64,000 bases of DNA from Thiocystis violascens DSM 198 (GTDB lineage: Bacteria; Pseudomonadota; Gammaproteobacteria; Chromatiales; Chromatiaceae), in the NCBI RefSeq assembly GCF_000227745.2, contig NC_018012.1:4506501-4570500 (forward strand), read 5' to 3'. The position numbers and the translations under genes were made by a program. The notes under the pieces were generated by a model that searched no databases, was not told the DNA's origin, and saw nothing but the letters and a program-made list of their open reading frames with translations. This document shows positions 34,083-42,564 of the stretch, one piece after another (position 1 is the first letter of the stretch; every line of letters starts with the position of its first letter).

Positions 34083-34137
34083 CGTCGTTGTCCTCGGGGC
34101 AGGCGTTGGGAATCGGGTACGGTCTGGATCTTAATTT

Positions 34138-34156
34138 AATAAGAACCGTTCGTATT
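34138..34156. promoter_or_regulatory. Fur-like palindrome upstream of hemP
   Basis: AATAAGAAC-C-GTTCGTATT forms a 9-1-9 imperfect palindrome with one mismatch, the geometry of a Fur box, 55 bp upstream of the hemP start. The surrounding sequence is AT-rich in contrast to the window, as expected for a promoter. Its match to the classical Fur consensus is only partial. Confidence 0.5.
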
Positions 34157-34215
34157 TAGATTAATCGGTGACCTTAACCCTGTCAAGCCTGTTCGTTCTT
34201 GATCGACCAACGGTC

Positions 34216-35076
34216 TTATGCCTCGCCTGGGCGATAACCCAGAGTCACGCGATCCTGGCCGGCCAGATCCTGGCGGGTCTCGATCCGGTCCAGTCCCCCG
34301 GCGCGCAACAGCCGTCGAACGTCCCGCGCCTGATCGAAGCCGTGTTCGACGGCCAGCAGTCCGTCCGGGCGCAGACAGCGGCGAGCATCCGCGGCGATGG
34401 CGCGGATGGCGGCGAGTCCGTCGCGCCCCGAGGCGAGCGCCGACGGCGGCTCGAACCGCAGATCGCCGCGGGCGAGATGCGGATCGGCGTCCGGGATATA
34501 GGGAGGGTTGCCGAGAATGGCATCCAGACTGTCGGCGGCGAAGGCCGAGAGCCAATCCGCTCGCAGGGTGTCGATGCCGCCGAGACCGAGCGCGCGAAAG
34601 TTGTCGCGGGCGATCCGCAGGGCCGGCGCGGAGCGGTCGGTGGCGATCAGCCGCCAGTCGGGCCGCTCGCTCGCCAGGGCCGCCGCGATGGCGCCGCTGC
34701 CGGTGCCGAGATCCGCGATGCGCAGCGGAGCGGTCGACGCGAGCCGTTCCAGCGCCGTTTCCACCAACCGCTCGGTTTCGGGACGGGGGATGAGGGTATC
34801 GGGCGAGACCTTGAGTTCCAGGGTCCAGAAGGATTGCTGGCCACGCAGATAGGCGATGGGTTCGCCGTTCAGACGGCGGGCGAGCAGGGCGTGGAAATCG
34901 GCGGCGGTCGCGGGGTCGAGTTCGCGCTCGGGCCAGGCCAGTAGATGGCTGCGCGACCAGCCGCCGGCCTGGGTCAGCAGCAGTTCGGCTTCGAGCCGGG
35001 GCGAACTGTCGGGGAGCGCGGAGAGGGCCGCCGCCGCGGCGCGCAGTGTTTCGCCGATGCTCAACCTTTGAATCAT
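34216..35076 (-). CDS. prmC: Peptide chain release factor N5-glutamine methyltransferase
   Basis: PrmC methylates the glutamine of the GGQ motif in release factors 1 and 2. The 286-aa product has an N-terminal helical domain, the SAM motif IADLGTGSGAIAAALA and the catalytic NPPY (ILGNPPYIPDAD). The start is one of two ATGs (35076 or 35085); 35076 begins the better-conserved part. It lies directly downstream of prfA, its substrate gene, with a repeat element in the 92-bp gap. Confidence 0.94.
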   Translation of the reverse strand: MIQRLSIGETLRAAAAALSALPDSSPRLEAELLLTQAGGWSRSHLLAWPERELDPATAADFHALLARRLNGEPIAYLRGQQSFWTLELKVSPDTLIPRPETERLVETALERLASTAPLRIADLGTGSGAIAAALASERPDWRLIATDRSAPALRIARDNFRALGLGGIDTLRADWLSAFAADSLDAILGNPPYIPDADPHLARGDLRFEPPSALASGRDGLAAIRAIAADARRCLRPDGLLAVEHGFDQARDVRRLLRAGGLDRIETRQDLAGQDRVTLGYRPGEA

Positions 35077-35085
35077 GTCAATCAT

Positions 35086-35172
35086 TTGAACCGCGTCGAC
35101 GCCGACGCCTCGGATGGATGCCGAATTGGCGGCCCACTCAAACCGATGCAAACTCTTGCGGACGCGGTTTAA
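35086..35172. repeat. TTAAACCGCG element, copy 3 (87 bp), containing the prfA stop
   Basis: Arms TTGAACCGCGTC (35086-35097) and GACGCGGTTTAA (35161-35172) enclose an interior clearly related to copy 2 on the opposite strand. The TAA stop of prfA (minus strand, 35171-35169) lies within the right arm. Confidence 0.85.
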
Positions 35173-36248
35173 TTGGTCATCATCGCAGCCAGTTGCTCCG
35201 TCCGGTATTCCTCCAGCAGCGGGCCGATGACCTGGTCGAGCTGACCGGCCATGATCTCGTCCAGCTTGTAGAGGGTCAGATTGATGCGATGGTCGGTGAC
35301 ACGATTCTGGGGGAAGTTGTAGGTGCGGATGCGCTCGGAGCGATCACCGCTGCCAACCTGCAACTTGCGCGATTCGGATTGTTCAGACGCCTGACTTTCG
35401 CGCGCGCTCGCCAGCAACTTGGCGTGGAGCAGCGACATGGCGCGCGCCCGGTTCTTGTGCTGCGAGCGTTCCTCCTGACATTCCACCACGATCCCGGAAG
35501 GAATATGGGTGATGCGAATGGCGGAGTCGGTCTTGTTGATATGCTGACCGCCAGCCCCGGAGGCGCGATAGGTGTCGGTGCGCAGATCGTTGGGGTTGAT
35601 GTCGATGGCGTCGATCGACTCGACCTCGGGAAGCACCGCCACCGTGCAGGCGGAGGTGTGGACACGCCCCTGCGATTCGGTCTCCGGGACGCGCTGGACG
35701 CGATGCGCGCCCGGCTCGAACTTCAGGCGCGAGAAGACGCCGTTGCCGCTGACGCGGACTACGACCTCTTTGTAGCCGCCCAGTTCGCCGGGGCTTTCGG
35801 AGACCTGCTCGGTGCGCCAGCCCAGAGTCTCGGCATAACGCACATACATGCGCAGCAGATCGGCGGCAAACAGGGCCGCCTCGGCGCCGCCGGTGCCGGC
35901 CCGGATTTCCAGAAAGCTGTTGCACTGGTCGTTGGGATCGGGCGGGATCAGCAGGTGGTGGAGTTCGGGCTCCAGCGCCGCGAGACGGGTCTCGGTCTGG
36001 GCGATCTCGTCCTTGGCCAGCGCGGCCATTTCGGGATCGGCGAGCATCTCCTCGGCCGCCGTGCGGTCGCGTTCGGCCTCCAGATAGCGGCCATAACAGC
36101 CCATCAGCGGTTCGAGCTGCGCATATTCCCGACCGAGATCCCGAAAGCGATTTTGATCGGTCTGCGTGTCCGCCTCGGCCAGCAAGGCCATCACTTCACT
36201 GTAGCGCTCGGCGATGCGCTCCAGCTTGCCCCGGATGGATGGATTCAT
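35169..36248 (-). CDS. prfA: Peptide chain release factor 1
   Basis: RF1 reads UAA and UAG and triggers peptide release. The 359-aa product has the catalytic GGQ in ASGAGGQHINKTDSAIRITH and the RF1 signature region HRVQRVPETESQGRVHTS. Length is normal. Its ATG overlaps the hemA stop by 4 nt, the arrangement known from E. coli and Pseudomonas. Its own stop codon lies inside a repeat element. Confidence 0.97.
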   Translation of the reverse strand: MNPSIRGKLERIAERYSEVMALLAEADTQTDQNRFRDLGREYAQLEPLMGCYGRYLEAERDRTAAEEMLADPEMAALAKDEIAQTETRLAALEPELHHLLIPPDPNDQCNSFLEIRAGTGGAEAALFAADLLRMYVRYAETLGWRTEQVSESPGELGGYKEVVVRVSGNGVFSRLKFEPGAHRVQRVPETESQGRVHTSACTVAVLPEVESIDAIDINPNDLRTDTYRASGAGGQHINKTDSAIRITHIPSGIVVECQEERSQHKNRARAMSLLHAKLLASARESQASEQSESRKLQVGSGDRSERIRTYNFPQNRVTDHRINLTLYKLDEIMAGQLDQVIGPLLEEYRTEQLAAMMTN

Positions 36249-37519
36249 GGAGCGGTTTGGGGACGGGTCTGATCGAGCTGGAACAACTCGTTGGCGGCTT
36301 CGAGAATGTCGGCCTCGCCCTCGCGCGCCGCCTGCCGCAACCGCGAGCTGGGCGCATGCAGCAGTTTGTTGGTGAGCGTATGGGCGAGAAAGCTCAAGAC
36401 CTCGGTTGGGGACTTGCCGGCATCGAGCTGGCGTTGGGCGCGCGCCAGCACCTCGTCGCGCAGTTCCTCGGCCCGGTGGCGGTAGTCCTGGATCAGACCC
36501 GCGGCATCGAGCGAACGCAGCCAGGCCATGAACTCGGTGGAGTGAAAGGCGATGATCTCCTCGGCCTGCTCGGCGGCGGCCTGACGCGAGCGCAGACCCT
36601 CGTCGATGACGCCCTGTAGGTCGTCGATCGTATAGAGATAGACATCGGCGAGTTCGCCCACCTCGGGCTCGATGTCGCGTGGCACCGCGATGTCCACCAT
36701 GAAGATCGGACGGTGTTTGCGCTTCTTCAGCGCCCGCTCCACGGTACCCTTGCCGAGCACCGGCAGCGGGCTGGCGGTGGAGGCAATGACGATGTCGGCC
36801 TCGGGCAGATGGTTGGCGATCTCGGTCAGCGAGATGGCGAAACCGTCGAACTGGGCCGCGAGGTCATGGGCGCGCTCGACGGTGCGGTTGGCGACGATGA
36901 TCCGGCCCACGCCATTGTGATGCAGATGGCGCGCCGCCAGTTCGATGGTCTCCCCGGCGCCGATCAGCAGCGCGGTCTGTTGCGACAGGTCGCTGAAGAT
37001 CTGACGCGCCAGATTGACCGCCGCGAAGGCGACCGAGACTGGGCTTGAGCCGATCGCCGTCTCGGTGCGCACCGTCTTGGCGACCGAGAAGGCATGCTGA
37101 AACAGCCGGCCCAGGAGTTTGCCGGTCGCGGTACAATCCGTGGCGGTCTGATAGGCGGTCTTGACCTGGCCGAGGATCTGCGGCTCGCCGAGCACCAGCG
37201 AATCGAGTCCGCTGGACACGCGCAGCAGGTGGACCACGGCGTCGCGGTCGGTATGGGCATAGAGATAGGGATTGACGCGCTCGTGCTCGACGCCGTGAAA
37301 CCCGCTGAGCCAGCGGCGGATCTCTTCCTCGGCGCCGTCGTGCGCCGCGCAGTAGAGTTCGGTGCGGTTGCAGGTCGATAAAACGACGCCCTCGCAGACG
37401 CCCTGGCAGCCGGTCAGGTCGCGGAGCGCGCCCGCGATGATGTCCGGACCAAAGGCCAGTCGCTCGCGGATGTCGATCGGAGCATTCTTGTGGTTGAGTC
37501 CGAGAACAAGCAGCTTCAT
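36245..37519 (-). CDS. hemA: Glutamyl-tRNA reductase
   Basis: HemA reduces glutamyl-tRNA to glutamate-1-semialdehyde, the first committed step in tetrapyrrole synthesis (haem and, in phototrophs, bacteriochlorophyll). The 424-aa product shows the catalytic cysteine in VLSTCNRTELYC, the NADPH-binding region LLIGAGETIELAA and the dimerisation domain at the C-terminus. It leads the hemA-prfA-prmC set and is divergent from the TPR gene. Confidence 0.97.
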   Translation of the reverse strand: MKLLVLGLNHKNAPIDIRERLAFGPDIIAGALRDLTGCQGVCEGVVLSTCNRTELYCAAHDGAEEEIRRWLSGFHGVEHERVNPYLYAHTDRDAVVHLLRVSSGLDSLVLGEPQILGQVKTAYQTATDCTATGKLLGRLFQHAFSVAKTVRTETAIGSSPVSVAFAAVNLARQIFSDLSQQTALLIGAGETIELAARHLHHNGVGRIIVANRTVERAHDLAAQFDGFAISLTEIANHLPEADIVIASTASPLPVLGKGTVERALKKRKHRPIFMVDIAVPRDIEPEVGELADVYLYTIDDLQGVIDEGLRSRQAAAEQAEEIIAFHSTEFMAWLRSLDAAGLIQDYRHRAEELRDEVLARAQRQLDAGKSPTEVLSFLAHTLTNKLLHAPSSRLRQAAREGEADILEAANELFQLDQTRPQTAP

Positions 37520-37738
37520 GTTAGTAATAATTCAGCGATTGTGTTGGCCGGGGTTGGCTGATCGGACAGACATTCGCGACGGTACTAGTCCGCGCAATGC
37601 CTGGTATCGCGGGCAGGTTGCCGACGAAAATCCATCGCAGCATCGTCAATGGCGCATTCCAGGGATGCACAACATCGTCATGCTACCAAATTTTGTCGAC
37701 GAAAAAATGATCCGGCTTTATTGAGCGAGTTCACACGC

Positions 37739-39562
37739 ATGTCATTTTTGTTTCCAGGTCTTTCGCGCGCGGTTTTGGCCGCCGTCGCCGTACTGTCTTG
37801 TTCCGCTCCGGTCTTGGCGCTGACCGATCCCGCGCCGCCTGCGTCCGAGCCGGCGACCGTGCCCCCTCCCGTCACCGAGAATGCGCCGCAGGTTGTCGAG
37901 CCCCGCGCGGAGATGCCAGGTCTCGACGCCGAACAAGTCTATGCGATTCTGGTCGGCGAGATCGCGGGGCGGCGCGGCGACATGGCGACGGCTTTTTTGT
38001 ATTATCTGAGGGCCGCTCAACTCACGAAAGCCCCGCGCATGGCCGAACTGGCGGTGCGGGCCGCGATCAGCGCCGATGACGACGAGGCGGCCGGGCGGGG
38101 CGTGCGTCTCTGGCTGGAGCTTGCGCCCGAGACGCCCGAGGTGCATCAGGTGGCGGCCTTTCTGCGCATCAAGGCAGGGGACCGGGAAGGTGCCCTGATC
38201 CATCTGGTGCGACTGGTCGAGCTGACGGAAGGGGCGGACGAATCCGTGTTCGAGCAGGCCGCGGACATTATTGCGCGCGCGCCGAGCCCCGACACGCGGT
38301 TGGCCCTCATGGAGGCGCTGGCCGGTCGGTTTCCCGAGAGCGCGGATGCGCAGCAGTCGCTCGCGATGGTCGCAGCGAACGTCTCTCGGTTCGATGTCGC
38401 CGACCGGGCGGCGCGCCGGGCGCTGGAACTGCGCCCGGACTGGAATCAGCCGCGTCTGTTTCTGGTGAGGCTTCTGCTGTCGCAGGGGAAGCGCGACGAG
38501 GCGCGGCGGCTGCTTGAGGAGTTTGTCGAGCGCAGCCCCGACGATCACGGGCTGCACATGCTCTTCGGTCAGTTTCTGGTCGAGGAGCATGAGTTCGCGA
38601 CCGCGCGCGATGTCTTCGAGCAACTTCTGAGCAATCGACCAAAGGCACCGGATGTGCTGTTTGCCGTGGGTATCCTGTCGCTCCAGCTCGATGACCTGAG
38701 CGGTGCGCGGATCTATTTCACACGGCTTTTCGAGACGGGAGAGCGCCAGGACGATGCGGCGTTTTACCTGGGGCAGACCGCCGAGCGTGCGGAAGACGCG
38801 CGAGCCGCGATCGAGTGGTACGACAAGGTCAAGGGTGCCAATCTCGCCGATGCGCAGGTTCGCATGGCGTTTCTGCGCGCCAAGGCTGGCGAGGTCGCGC
38901 AGGCGCGCGAGATCCTCAATCGCTTGCGGGGCGACTCGCCCGATGACGCCATCGCGCTCTATCTGGTCGAAGCCGAAATCCTCGATGAAGTCGGGCGGGT
39001 CGACGAGGCGATGAGCGTCTTCGGCGCGGCTCTGGAGATTCATCGCGATGATCGGGATCTGCTCTATGCGAGGGGGCTTTACGCCGTTGAGCACGGGCAG
39101 CTGCAACTGGGCGAACAGGATTTTCTCCGCATCCTGGCCTCCGATCCCGAGCATGCCGATACCTTGAACGCACTTGGTTATACGCTGGCCGACCGCACCG
39201 ACCGTTATCAGGAGGCGCTTGGCTATATCGAGAAAGCCTACGCGCTCAAACCCGAGGAGCCGGCGATCCTCGATAGCATGGGCTGGGTCCACTATCGCCT
39301 GGGTCAATACGAGGTGGCGCTCGACTATCTGCGGCGTGCCCTCGACAGCATGGACGATGGGGAGATCGCCGCCCATCTGGGCGAGGTGCTGTGGGCGATG
39401 GGACAGCAGGCGGAGGCATGGTCGGTCTGGGAGGCGGCCCTGCGGGCGCATCCCGAACATGAATATCTTCGGCAAGTGGTCGGCCGCCATCGTGTCTCGG
39501 AGACGGGAATCGATGGCAACGCGGCCGATGCGAGGCATGACCCTCAGGATCCCGCGCAATGA
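37739..39562 (+). CDS. Exported TPR-repeat protein
   Basis: This 607-aa protein has a signal peptide (VLAAVAVLSCSAPVLA) and then many tetratricopeptide repeats, including AFLYYLRAAQLTKAPRMAEL, ARRLLEEFVERSPDDHGLHM and the C-terminal LGYTLADRTDRYQEALGYIE and DSMGWVHYRLGQYEVALDYL. The cysteine in VLSCSAP could alternatively be a lipobox. It matches the position of the Pseudomonas PA4667-type gene between hemA and lolB. Here no lolB follows: its stop overlaps the ispE start by 4 nt. It is probably an envelope scaffold; the function is unproven. Confidence 0.88.
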   Translation: MSFLFPGLSRAVLAAVAVLSCSAPVLALTDPAPPASEPATVPPPVTENAPQVVEPRAEMPGLDAEQVYAILVGEIAGRRGDMATAFLYYLRAAQLTKAPRMAELAVRAAISADDDEAAGRGVRLWLELAPETPEVHQVAAFLRIKAGDREGALIHLVRLVELTEGADESVFEQAADIIARAPSPDTRLALMEALAGRFPESADAQQSLAMVAANVSRFDVADRAARRALELRPDWNQPRLFLVRLLLSQGKRDEARRLLEEFVERSPDDHGLHMLFGQFLVEEHEFATARDVFEQLLSNRPKAPDVLFAVGILSLQLDDLSGARIYFTRLFETGERQDDAAFYLGQTAERAEDARAAIEWYDKVKGANLADAQVRMAFLRAKAGEVAQAREILNRLRGDSPDDAIALYLVEAEILDEVGRVDEAMSVFGAALEIHRDDRDLLYARGLYAVEHGQLQLGEQDFLRILASDPEHADTLNALGYTLADRTDRYQEALGYIEKAYALKPEEPAILDSMGWVHYRLGQYEVALDYLRRALDSMDDGEIAAHLGEVLWAMGQQAEAWSVWEAALRAHPEHEYLRQVVGRHRVSETGIDGNAADARHDPQDPAQ

Positions 39563-40464
39563 CAACGCCTTCGATGACACCCCCAATCGCGACACCGATC
39601 ACCGCGGCGGACCGGGACGCTGGAGCTGCCTGGCTGGCTCCCGCCAAGCTGAACCTGATGCTGCGCGTCGTCGGTCGGCGCGAGGACGGTTACCATGAAT
39701 TGCAAACGGTTTTTCAGTTCATCGACCGCTGCGACCGTCTCTGGTTCGATCTCCGCGAGGATGGCCGGATCAGACGGCTGAATGACGTCGCGGGAGTCGC
39801 GGAACACGACGATCTGACCGTCCGCGCGGCGCTTGCTCTTCAGCGGGCGACCGGCTGCACGCTCGGCGCCGACATTCGCTGCGAAAAAAACCTGCCGATG
39901 GGAGGCGGGCTTGGCGGCGGCAGTTCCGATGCCGCGACCACGCTGGTGGCGCTGAATCGACTTTGGAACACCGGGCTTGACGAGGATGCGCTGTCCGAGA
40001 TCGCATTGCCGCTCGGTGCCGATGTCCCGGTGTTCGTGCGCGGACGGGCAGCCTGGGCCGAGGGCGTGGGCGAGCGTCTGGTGCCGGTCGAGTTGCCGCA
40101 AACATGGTTTCTGGTTCTGGCGCCCGCGTGCTTCGTCTCGACCCGGTCGGTTTTTTCGCATCCGCAATTGACACGGAATTCCGATCCAATCAAACTAGCC
40201 GACTTCCTAAGCGGGAATATCGTCAACGATTGCCTGCCGGTCGTGCGTCGCGAATACCCGCCCGTTGCCGCCGCGCTCGAATGGCTGTCGGCTTGGGGCG
40301 ATAGTCGTTTGACAGGCACTGGGGGTTGCGTCTTTGCCTCGTTTGACGATCGGGAACGCGCAGTCGCTGCCTGCCGGCAATCCCCCGCCGGGATGAGTGG
40401 ATTCGTGGCTCAAGGGCTGAATCGCTCGCCATTGTTCGTTCGGGCGGATCGAGAATCAGGTTAA
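39559..40464 (+). CDS. ispE: 4-diphosphocytidyl-2-C-methyl-D-erythritol kinase
   Basis: IspE phosphorylates CDP-ME in the MEP pathway of isoprenoid synthesis. The 301-aa GHMP kinase has the substrate-binding AKLNLMLRVVGRREDGYHEL and the ATP loop LPMGGGLGGGSSDAATTLV. The ATG overlaps the TPR gene stop (ATGA). The gene is followed by tRNA-Gln and prs in the same order as in Pseudomonas. Confidence 0.96.
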   Translation: MTTPSMTPPIATPITAADRDAGAAWLAPAKLNLMLRVVGRREDGYHELQTVFQFIDRCDRLWFDLREDGRIRRLNDVAGVAEHDDLTVRAALALQRATGCTLGADIRCEKNLPMGGGLGGGSSDAATTLVALNRLWNTGLDEDALSEIALPLGADVPVFVRGRAAWAEGVGERLVPVELPQTWFLVLAPACFVSTRSVFSHPQLTRNSDPIKLADFLSGNIVNDCLPVVRREYPPVAAALEWLSAWGDSRLTGTGGCVFASFDDRERAVAACRQSPAGMSGFVAQGLNRSPLFVRADRESG

Positions 40465-40533
40465 AGTCCAGTCTCGTTCACGCAAAGACACCTGATGTTC
40501 GACATCGCATTCATTGAAACGACAGTCGCTTTT

Positions 40534-40608
40534 TGGGGCGTAGCCAAGCGGTAAGGCACCGGGTTTTGATCCCGGCATCCCCAGGTTCGAATCCTGGCGC
40601 CCCAGCCA
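40534..40608 (+). tRNA. tRNA-Gln (TTG)
   Basis: The acceptor stem TGGGGCG pairs with CGCCCCA, the anticodon loop TTTTGAT places TTG as the anticodon, and the T arm CCAGGTTCGAATCCTGG is intact. CCA is encoded. It is 75 nt long and lies between ispE and prs, a common gammaproteobacterial position. Confidence 0.96.
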
Positions 40609-40649
40609 ACTTCCGACTCCCTCGCGAGCGCGCAGACAGGAAAACGCCC

Positions 40650-41603
40650 GTGCCTGCCAGCCAATTGATGGTCTTCTCCGGAAACGCCAACCCAGAACTG
40701 TCGGTCGAGATCGCCGGCCATTTGAGTCTGCCGCTCGGCAAGGCCGTGGTCGGCCAGTTCAGCGACGGCGAGGTCATGGCGGAACTCCAGGAAAATGTGC
40801 GTGGCCGCGATGTTTTCGTGGTCCAGCCGACCTGCGCCCCGACCAACGACAATCTGATGGAACTCCTGGTGATGATCGATGCCCTGCGCTGGGCCTCGGC
40901 GAAGCGCATCACCGCGGTGATTCCCTATTTCGGCTATGCCCGGCAGGATCGGCGTCCGCGCTCCGCGCGCGTCCCCATCACCGCCCGGCTGGTCGCGAAG
41001 ATGATCGGTCAATCCGGCGCCGATCGGGTGTTGACCGTCGATCTGCACGCCGATCAAATCCAGGGGTTTTTCGATATCCCGGTCGACAACGTTTACGCCT
41101 CGCCGATCCTGCTGGGGGATGCCTGGCGTCAGAAATACGACGATCTGATGGTGGTCTCGCCCGACGTGGGCGGCGTGGTGCGTGCCCGTGCACTCGCCAA
41201 GCGGCTCGACGACGCGGATCTGGCCATCATCGACAAGCGTCGTCCGCGCGCCAACGAGGCCAAGGTGATGAATATCATCGGCGACGTGCGCGGGCGTTCC
41301 TGCGTCCTGATCGATGACCTAGTCGACACCGCCGGCACGCTGTGCCGGGCCGCCGAGGCGCTCAAGGACAGCGGCGCGCGCATGGTCACGGCTTATTGCA
41401 CCCATCCGGTACTGTCAGGTCCCGCCATTGAAAATATCGCGGCCTCGCAACTCGACGAGTTGGTGGTGACCAACACGATTCCGCTGCGCCCGGAGGCGAA
41501 GGCCTGCGGCAAGATCCGTCAGCTGAGTATCGGCGAACTGCTGGCCGAAACGATGCGGCGGGTCTCGAACGAAGAATCGGTCAGTTCGCTGTTCATCGAT
41601 TAA
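40650..41603 (+). CDS. prs: Ribose-phosphate pyrophosphokinase
   Basis: Prs makes PRPP, the precursor of purines, pyrimidines, histidine and NAD. The 317-aa product has TVDLHADQIQGFF, VVSPDVGGVVRARALAK and the PRPP loop VLIDDLVDTAGTL. The start is the GTG at 40650 (MPASQLMVFSGN), with AGGA upstream; ATG at 40668 is an alternative. Its TAA stop belongs to a TTAAACCGCGG repeat arm. Confidence 0.96.
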   Translation: MPASQLMVFSGNANPELSVEIAGHLSLPLGKAVVGQFSDGEVMAELQENVRGRDVFVVQPTCAPTNDNLMELLVMIDALRWASAKRITAVIPYFGYARQDRRPRSARVPITARLVAKMIGQSGADRVLTVDLHADQIQGFFDIPVDNVYASPILLGDAWRQKYDDLMVVSPDVGGVVRARALAKRLDDADLAIIDKRRPRANEAKVMNIIGDVRGRSCVLIDDLVDTAGTLCRAAEALKDSGARMVTAYCTHPVLSGPAIENIAASQLDELVVTNTIPLRPEAKACGKIRQLSIGELLAETMRRVSNEESVSSLFID

Positions 41604-41635
41604 ACCGCGGCACATACCCGCGTCTGGCGGGTAGA

Positions 41636-41675
41636 ACGCCGGAATCCTGGTCGCGGGATCCCGGCGTCTTTCATT
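41636..41675 (+). terminator. Hairpin between prs and rplY
   Basis: ACGCCGGAATCC pairs with GGATCCCGGCGT (one mismatch), followed by CTTTCATT. It is a plausible weak terminator or attenuator 33 bp after prs. Confidence 0.55.
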
Positions 41676-41696
41676 CAACGAAACTGGAGAACGCCA

Positions 41697-42305
41697 ATGA
41701 GCGTGAATTTTGACGTCATCGCGCAACCTCGCGCACTGTCAGGAAAGGGTGCGAGCCGCCGCCTGCGTCGCACGGGGCTGGTGCCCGCCATCGTCTATGG
41801 CGCCCATCTGGAGCCGGAAATGATTTCGGTCTCGCACAACGAACTGCTCAAGCATCTGGAGCACGAGGCATTTTATTCGCATGTGCTCGATCTCAAGATC
41901 GGGGATGTGGCCTCGAAGGTCGTCCTGAAGGACATGCAACGCCATCCCGCGAAGCCCTTTATTCTGCACGTTGATTTCATGCGCGTCTCCCAGGACGAGA
42001 AGCTGCGGATGATGGTGCCGATCCATTTCCTCAACGAGGAAAAGAGCAAGGGCGTCAAGATCGGCGGTCAGGCGTCCCACAAGATCACCGAGGTGGAGGT
42101 GATCTGTCTGCCAAAGGATCTGCCTGAATTTATCGCCATCGATCTGCTGGAGATGGAAATCGGCGACATCGTCCACCTGTCCGAGCTTCAGATGCCAAGC
42201 GGCGTTGTGCTGGCCCATCAGCCTGATCCGGACGAGCCCGTGGTGGTCATCCATGGCGCCCGTGGCGGCGGCGACGAGGCCGAAGGCGAGGATGCGACGG
42301 CTTAA
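41697..42305 (+). CDS. rplY: 50S ribosomal protein L25/Ctc
   Basis: This 202-aa protein is the long TL5/Ctc form: an N-terminal L25 domain that binds 5S rRNA (about residues 1-95) and a C-terminal beta domain (about 96-190). The start is conserved after SGKGASRRLRRTGLVPAIVYG. An acidic tail (GGGDEAEGEDATA) ends the protein. The TAA stop lies in the left arm of repeat copy 4. Confidence 0.95.
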   Translation: MSVNFDVIAQPRALSGKGASRRLRRTGLVPAIVYGAHLEPEMISVSHNELLKHLEHEAFYSHVLDLKIGDVASKVVLKDMQRHPAKPFILHVDFMRVSQDEKLRMMVPIHFLNEEKSKGVKIGGQASHKITEVEVICLPKDLPEFIAIDLLEMEIGDIVHLSELQMPSGVVLAHQPDPDEPVVVIHGARGGGDEAEGEDATA

Positions 42306-42397
42306 ACCGCGCCCAGAGCGATAAACGTCGCTTTGTGGCCTTTTGTGGCCTTCCCAAGCGTTGCGCGACGCCAGATGATCGGAAAGGCGCGGTTTAA
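42302..42397. repeat. TTAAACCGCG element, copy 4 (96 bp), containing the rplY stop
   Basis: Perfect 12-bp arms TTAAACCGCGCC (42302-42313) and GGCGCGGTTTAA (42386-42397). An internal tandem duplication TTTGTGGCC-TTTTGTGGCC accounts for its extra length over the 87-bp copies. The rplY stop TAA is in the left arm. Confidence 0.85.
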
Positions 42398-42418
42398 ATG
42401 GTTAATTTTAAAATAACT

Positions 42419-42507
42419 TTAAACCGCGTCTCCACGAAGTCCGAACAAACCCATCAAAACCAGACACGAAAAGAAAATTACGCATTGCGCTCTGGACGGC
42501 GGTTTAA
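42419..42507. repeat. TTAAACCGCG element, copy 5 (89 bp)
   Basis: Arms TTAAACCGCGTC (42419-42430) and GACGGCGGTTTAA (one inserted G, ending 42507). It lies 21 bp after copy 4, the two together filling most of the rplY-pth gap. Confidence 0.75.
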
Positions 42508-42564
42508 TCCTGTCGATCAAGTCAAACCGCACCACACATGACACACCACTCCGGACACGGTTCA

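Noticed and set aside
37742..39595. 617-aa minus-strand frame opposite the TPR gene
   Set aside because: The TPR repeats and signal peptide are on the plus strand; this frame is a shadow.
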